DNA of 64,000 nucleotides, from contig CM114271.1 in assembly GCA_050084515.1 (NCBI GenBank), forward strand, positions 11,656,001-11,720,000, read 5' to 3'. Every line of letters starts with the position of its first letter. The stretch's first letter is position 1. This document shows, piece by piece, positions 60,801-64,000 of this stretch. Below the pieces are notes generated by a model. It was not told the origin of the DNA. It did not search any database and saw only the letters and a list, made by a program, of their open reading frames with translations. Origin of the DNA: Blasia pusilla (taxonomy: Eukaryota; Marchantiophyta; Marchantiopsida; Blasiales). A program made the position numbers and the translations under genes.

Positions 60801-61524
60801 TGCAATTGACAACTCAAAAGATGCTGATGCCCACCTACTATCGTTAGCTATACCTCCTAATAGTAGGGCATTGTCATTCAAGAGTATGAAAGCTTGCGGA
60901 AACCAGTACATGGTAGAAGGGCTAGGTGATGCAACACCCTTTTCCACTTACGACAATGGAATAGGTGCAATCTTTTTTGCTGAAAAAAATTCCAACCAAA
61001 ATTGTTTATAATCGTATGTTGGGGTGTTGGTTGATATTCTCTTACTTGATTATGAGATTGTAGAACAACCCATAATACTAATGCGAGGGCGGTGGGTTAA
61101 AGCAGATTGGGATTCGAGAGTAGGGTCCATGAAATTAGATAAGGAGGGTTTTCTGTTGGCCAACTTGAGGTCATGCGAGCCATTAGATCACCAACCATTT
61201 GTTTTCCCACCACAAGTGCAACAAGTGTTTTATGGAGATGCTGATGAGGATGGAGGATGGAAAGTGGGAATGAGGAAGGAAGCTAGAGCTCGGAGAGTTT
61301 ATTTTGATGAGTCACTAGATGGAGCTTGTAATGCTCTGCCCACCTTCTATGCCACATGCATGGAACCACAGAATCTACCAGATGCAAGCACCTTAGGAGC
61401 TAGAGTCCTAAGTGATGCAGAAATGGAAGCAACTAGAAAGGATGTGCAGCATGTGCAAATAATCCATGTATGCGATATGGTAGAAGATATTCATTCAGAC
61501 TCTAATAACTCAGAATTAGATTAG
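57863..61524 (+). pseudogene. CACTA (En/Spm) transposase remnant, TNP2-type
   Basis: It reads SKLWQRESTR and SISKVKAHLRKNG (N-terminal DNA-binding-like part), YNSIHACPAGCVLFQGDLAE with CPLCGNPSF (zinc-binding), KVLRHFRSTPRMRCMFR, LSLDGVNPFSKKSNSWSTWP, IDTYLLPLVEEFQEMWKGVK and RASLLWTIHDYPAHGTVA with GCTICRPRVD. These are the blocks of the TNP2 transposase family. Downstream, VKRDLEARGIRSHLWL resembles DUF4218, and LVDILLLDYEIVEQPI with QVQQVFYGDADEDGGWKVGM resembles DUF4216; both domains usually accompany CACTA transposases. Frameshifts occur near 58460, 58910, 59270 and 59850. Terminal inverted repeats were not found. Confidence 0.85.
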
Positions 61525-61549
61525 ATTAATTCATAGTTGTATCTTTTAT

Positions 61550-61856
61550 TGAAGATTGAGTTACAGTCAAGCTCATGAGACACGCGAACTGCTACATTTG
61601 GCACTCACACGAAGTAGGGAAGCTTAATCTTGGTTAGTCAGTTAAGTGTGATTATCTTAACAAGGGTTAGTTAATCATTGTTAGTCTAACTCGAGACTAT
61701 GGTTAAGGGTAGGGTTAGGTTTGCTTGTACATATCCTATACAATTGAGAAGAGGACCAGCCTCCACTCATTCTCTCATTGCAAATTTCTTTCTCCATGGT
61801 GGTGTGTGTGTGAGAGCCGTTTTCCATCAGTTATGCGTGTTTAACAATTTTCCACA
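61550..61856 (+). repeat. 5' LTR of copia element 3
   Basis: 307 bp, TGAAGATTGAGTTACAG ... TTTTCCACA. It is close to both LTRs of element 2. The five bases before it (TTTAT) equal those before the 5' LTR of element 2. Confidence 0.9.
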
Positions 61857-62372
61857 TGGTATCAGAGCGGGAGGAGAACATCACTTGAAATTCTTGGTGT
61901 TTGAAGAGAGAAGAGAGGCAAGAGAAGGCACAATTTCAGTTTGGGAGAAGAAAATTTTATTCAGAGCTTAGTGGGTGCAGATTTCAGGTGGAGCTTTGAC
62001 GGTGATAAAACTTTGGAGGCATTTTTTAGGGCTTTCCCGGGTGATTCAACCGTCTGGTTCCACGTCGATTAGAATGATGCCCAAGGCTTATTCCAACCGC
62101 CATTTAAAGCTTGTCGAGAGCTTTCCAACGCATCCAAAATCGCTTGATTCTGACACTCTGAGCTCATGCAATAGCTATTTCAATATAGGAAAGTGCAATT
62201 AGTGAAGAAAAGTTGTGTAGTTTGCTCTCTACAGGCCAATTTGGACTTATTCTTTCATACACTTGATCAATTTTGGCAAATTTCAGGTCAATTTTTGTGT
62301 AGGAGTGGTCTATGCTTTAATTGGAATAGTAGAAAGCATGAAATTATGTTTTTATGAGTGAAATAGTTTATC

Positions 62373-63250
62373 ATGGAGTATTCCTCAACAGCAATCACAA
62401 GCGAGAAGCTAGACAAACAAAATTACAATGTCTGGAAGGTTCGTATGAAAAAATTTCTCATGGGTCAAGAACTATGAGAGCTTGTCACAGGTGATGAGGC
62501 CAAGCATGAAAGTGACTCATCAGACTTGAATGTTTGCGCTTGGAACAAACGCGCAAGGCAAGTAATCCACTATATTTTAATAACGATCAGTTCGCCAATG
62601 ATAGGTCGGATCCAAGATGTTGATACTCCAAAAGAGGCCTGGGATGCATTGGAAAAGTTGTTCCAAACATCTAAAAAGGCTAGAAAGCTTCAATTGAAAC
62701 AACAATTGAACGTAGTGAGCAAAGGATCGCAGAGCATCAATTATTATATTATGAATATTAGACATATTGTTGATCAGTTGAATAGCATTGGAGTAACAGT
62801 AGAAGATGATGACCTGATTTTATTCACTTTTCAAGGCCTTCCAAAGGAATACAAGTCCTTTGAGACCTCTATCTGTGTGAGAGAGAAGTATCCAACCTTT
62901 CAACAGTCAGTTCCTCTGTTGATCAGTAAAGAGATGCGCCTAGATGGCAGCGGTAGCTTGTCTAGTCTGCAAGAGAGTGCCCTATTTGCAGGTTATGGAT
63001 CAAACAGAGGTAGGGGTCGTGGATGAAACTTTCATGGTCGTGGTGGATATCAAGCATATGGAGGAAGAGGCACTCAATATAACGTCACTCAATCAACTAG
63101 GAACCAGTATCAGACACAATCACATGGTGGTGATGGTGGAAACCGTTGGGGTCGAGGTCATTTGTAGAGGGTCCCTGGATCTTGCAATTACTATGGGATA
63201 AAGGGTCACTATACAAAGTTTTGCTTCAAGAAGAAGGCATATATGAGAAC
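62373..63250 (+). pseudogene. Gag of copia element 3
   Basis: It starts MEYSSTAITSEKLDKQNYNV at an ATG that element 2 has lost. A TGA at 62476 replaces the Trp codon of element 2 (QELW). It continues AWNKRARQVIHYILITISSP, WDALEKLFQTSKKARKLQLK and QESALFAGYGSNRGRGRG. The zinc knuckle reads CNYYGIKGHYTKFC, with its second Cys changed to Tyr. Confidence 0.85.
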
Positions 63251-63335
63251 ATGAGCCTTACAACAACAAAACTATATGGAGCAACAATACCAAGAGCAGT
63301 ACCAAGAATAACAACATTCACAAACAGAGCATCTC

Positions 63336-63938
63336 TTGGTCATGACTCATCATATGGGAGCAATGGTCAAGAAAGACTCGACAGCAGATCGGTACATGGA
63401 CTCTGGTGCATCAAATCATATGACCTCACAAGAAAAATGGTTCAGTAGTTTGAAGCCGGTGAAAGATCGTGCAATTGTGCTCACAGGAGATGACACTCAA
63501 CATTATATCACGCATACCGGTAAAGTTCCAATAGCATGAGATGATCTTTGTGCTCTTGGAAATGTTCTCTATGTTCCTCCCATTACAAGAAATTTGATCT
63601 CTATAGGACAGATAGTAGAACAAGGTTATCAAGTGAAGTTTAACGCAGATGGTTGTTTCATTGAAACAATGGATGACCAGACTACGATAGCCAAAGGAAC
63701 AAGATCTGGCAGAATGTTCAAATTAGATATTTCTATGCCAGAGATTCAAACAATAATGTATGGTCAATCCAGCCAACAAGTCATAGATCTAGATGTATGG
63801 CATAAAAAAATTGGACATATGAATCTTCAAAGATTACAAAGTCTTTCATCATCTAATATAGTAACAGGATTCCCTAAATTAGCGAGTCTTGCTATGTTAG
63901 AGATTAGTCATGCTTGCCAATTTGGAAAACAAGCTATG
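63336..63938 (+). pseudogene. Protease and pre-integrase of copia element 3
   Basis: YMDSGASNHMTSQEKWF is the copia protease active site (DSGAS intact), followed by LTGDDTQHYITHTGKVPI. After a TGA it continues NVLYVPPITRNLISIGQIVE and FKLDISMPEIQT. The pre-integrase zinc region is VWHKKIGHMNLQRLQSL with HACQFGKQ (one Cys now His-Ala-Cys). Confidence 0.88.
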
Positions 63939-64000
63939 CCCTTGGCCTAGTGAGCCAGTTTATCCAAGCATCTCGAAAACTTCACCTTAATGTTGTGAGG

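Larger units (their letters stand above)
61550..64000 (+). mobile_element. Ty1/copia retrotransposon 3 (runs off the window)
   Basis: Same family as element 2. The 5' LTR (61550-61856) is followed by TGGTATCAGAGCGGGAGG and a gag with an intact ATG. It keeps the zinc-knuckle to protease stretch that element 2 lost. At about 63937 the pre-integrase reading is joined to YALGLVSQFIQASRKLHLNV, the late RT/RNase H region, so integrase and most of RT are deleted. Confidence 0.9.

Overview
The window is plant nuclear DNA. It holds two intact-looking intron-containing host genes: a membralin homologue (about 26.1-33.8 kb, +) and cytosolic 40S ribosomal protein S3 (42.4-44.3 kb, +, with an upstream telo-box). 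Most of the rest is old, nested mobile DNA. The mix of Ty3, Ty1/copia, CACTA, Helitron and TIR elements, the GT-AG introns and a Ty3 element carrying a DNMT-type domain suggest a streptophyte, perhaps a non-seed land plant. I cannot name the species, and this placement is inference.

Layout. (1) 1 to about 15.6 kb, minus strand: a decayed Ty3/gypsy element in the order gag, protease, C5-cytosine DNA methyltransferase, reverse transcriptase, integrase. A 0.53-kb element (4706-5235), a 5.3-kb long-TIR element (8268-13608) and a solo LTR (14206-15486, TSD CCTTA) are inserted in it. The 5.3-kb element carries a spliced gene whose product has the layout of a beta-class amino (N6-adenine or N4-cytosine) DNA methyltransferase. 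(2) 17151-25073: a second Ty3/gypsy element whose two 1.23-kb LTRs are inverted relative to each other, yet the whole unit has a perfect 5-bp target duplication (ATATG). (3) Membralin. (4) 35.7-39.2 kb: an unrecognised minus-strand pseudogene, a highly regular 273-bp higher-order repeat built from an imperfect palindrome, and a coiled-coil ORF. (5) 39.3-41.9 kb: a broken Helitron PIF1-type helicase. (6) RPS3. (7) 44.3-49.07 kb: non-coding DNA with several repeats and a 112-bp (CT)n tract. (8) 49070-52913, 53045-57716 and 61550 to the window end: three Ty1/copia elements (+), with a CACTA/En-Spm transposase remnant between the second and third.

Connecting theme. Two mobile elements carrying unrelated DNA methyltransferase domains are nested in each other. 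A palindrome of two AACCCGTCGGA half-sites around a variable central base (a GANTC core) recurs in the amino-methyltransferase element, including its intron. Half-sites occur in its small relative, and a 1.1-kb array of the palindrome lies at 37.1-38.2 kb. In-frame stops in the transposon genes are mostly explained by C-to-T changes (CAG to TAG, CAA to TAA, CGA to TGA, TGG to TAG/TGA), as expected for long-methylated DNA. Exact ends of degenerate features are approximate.
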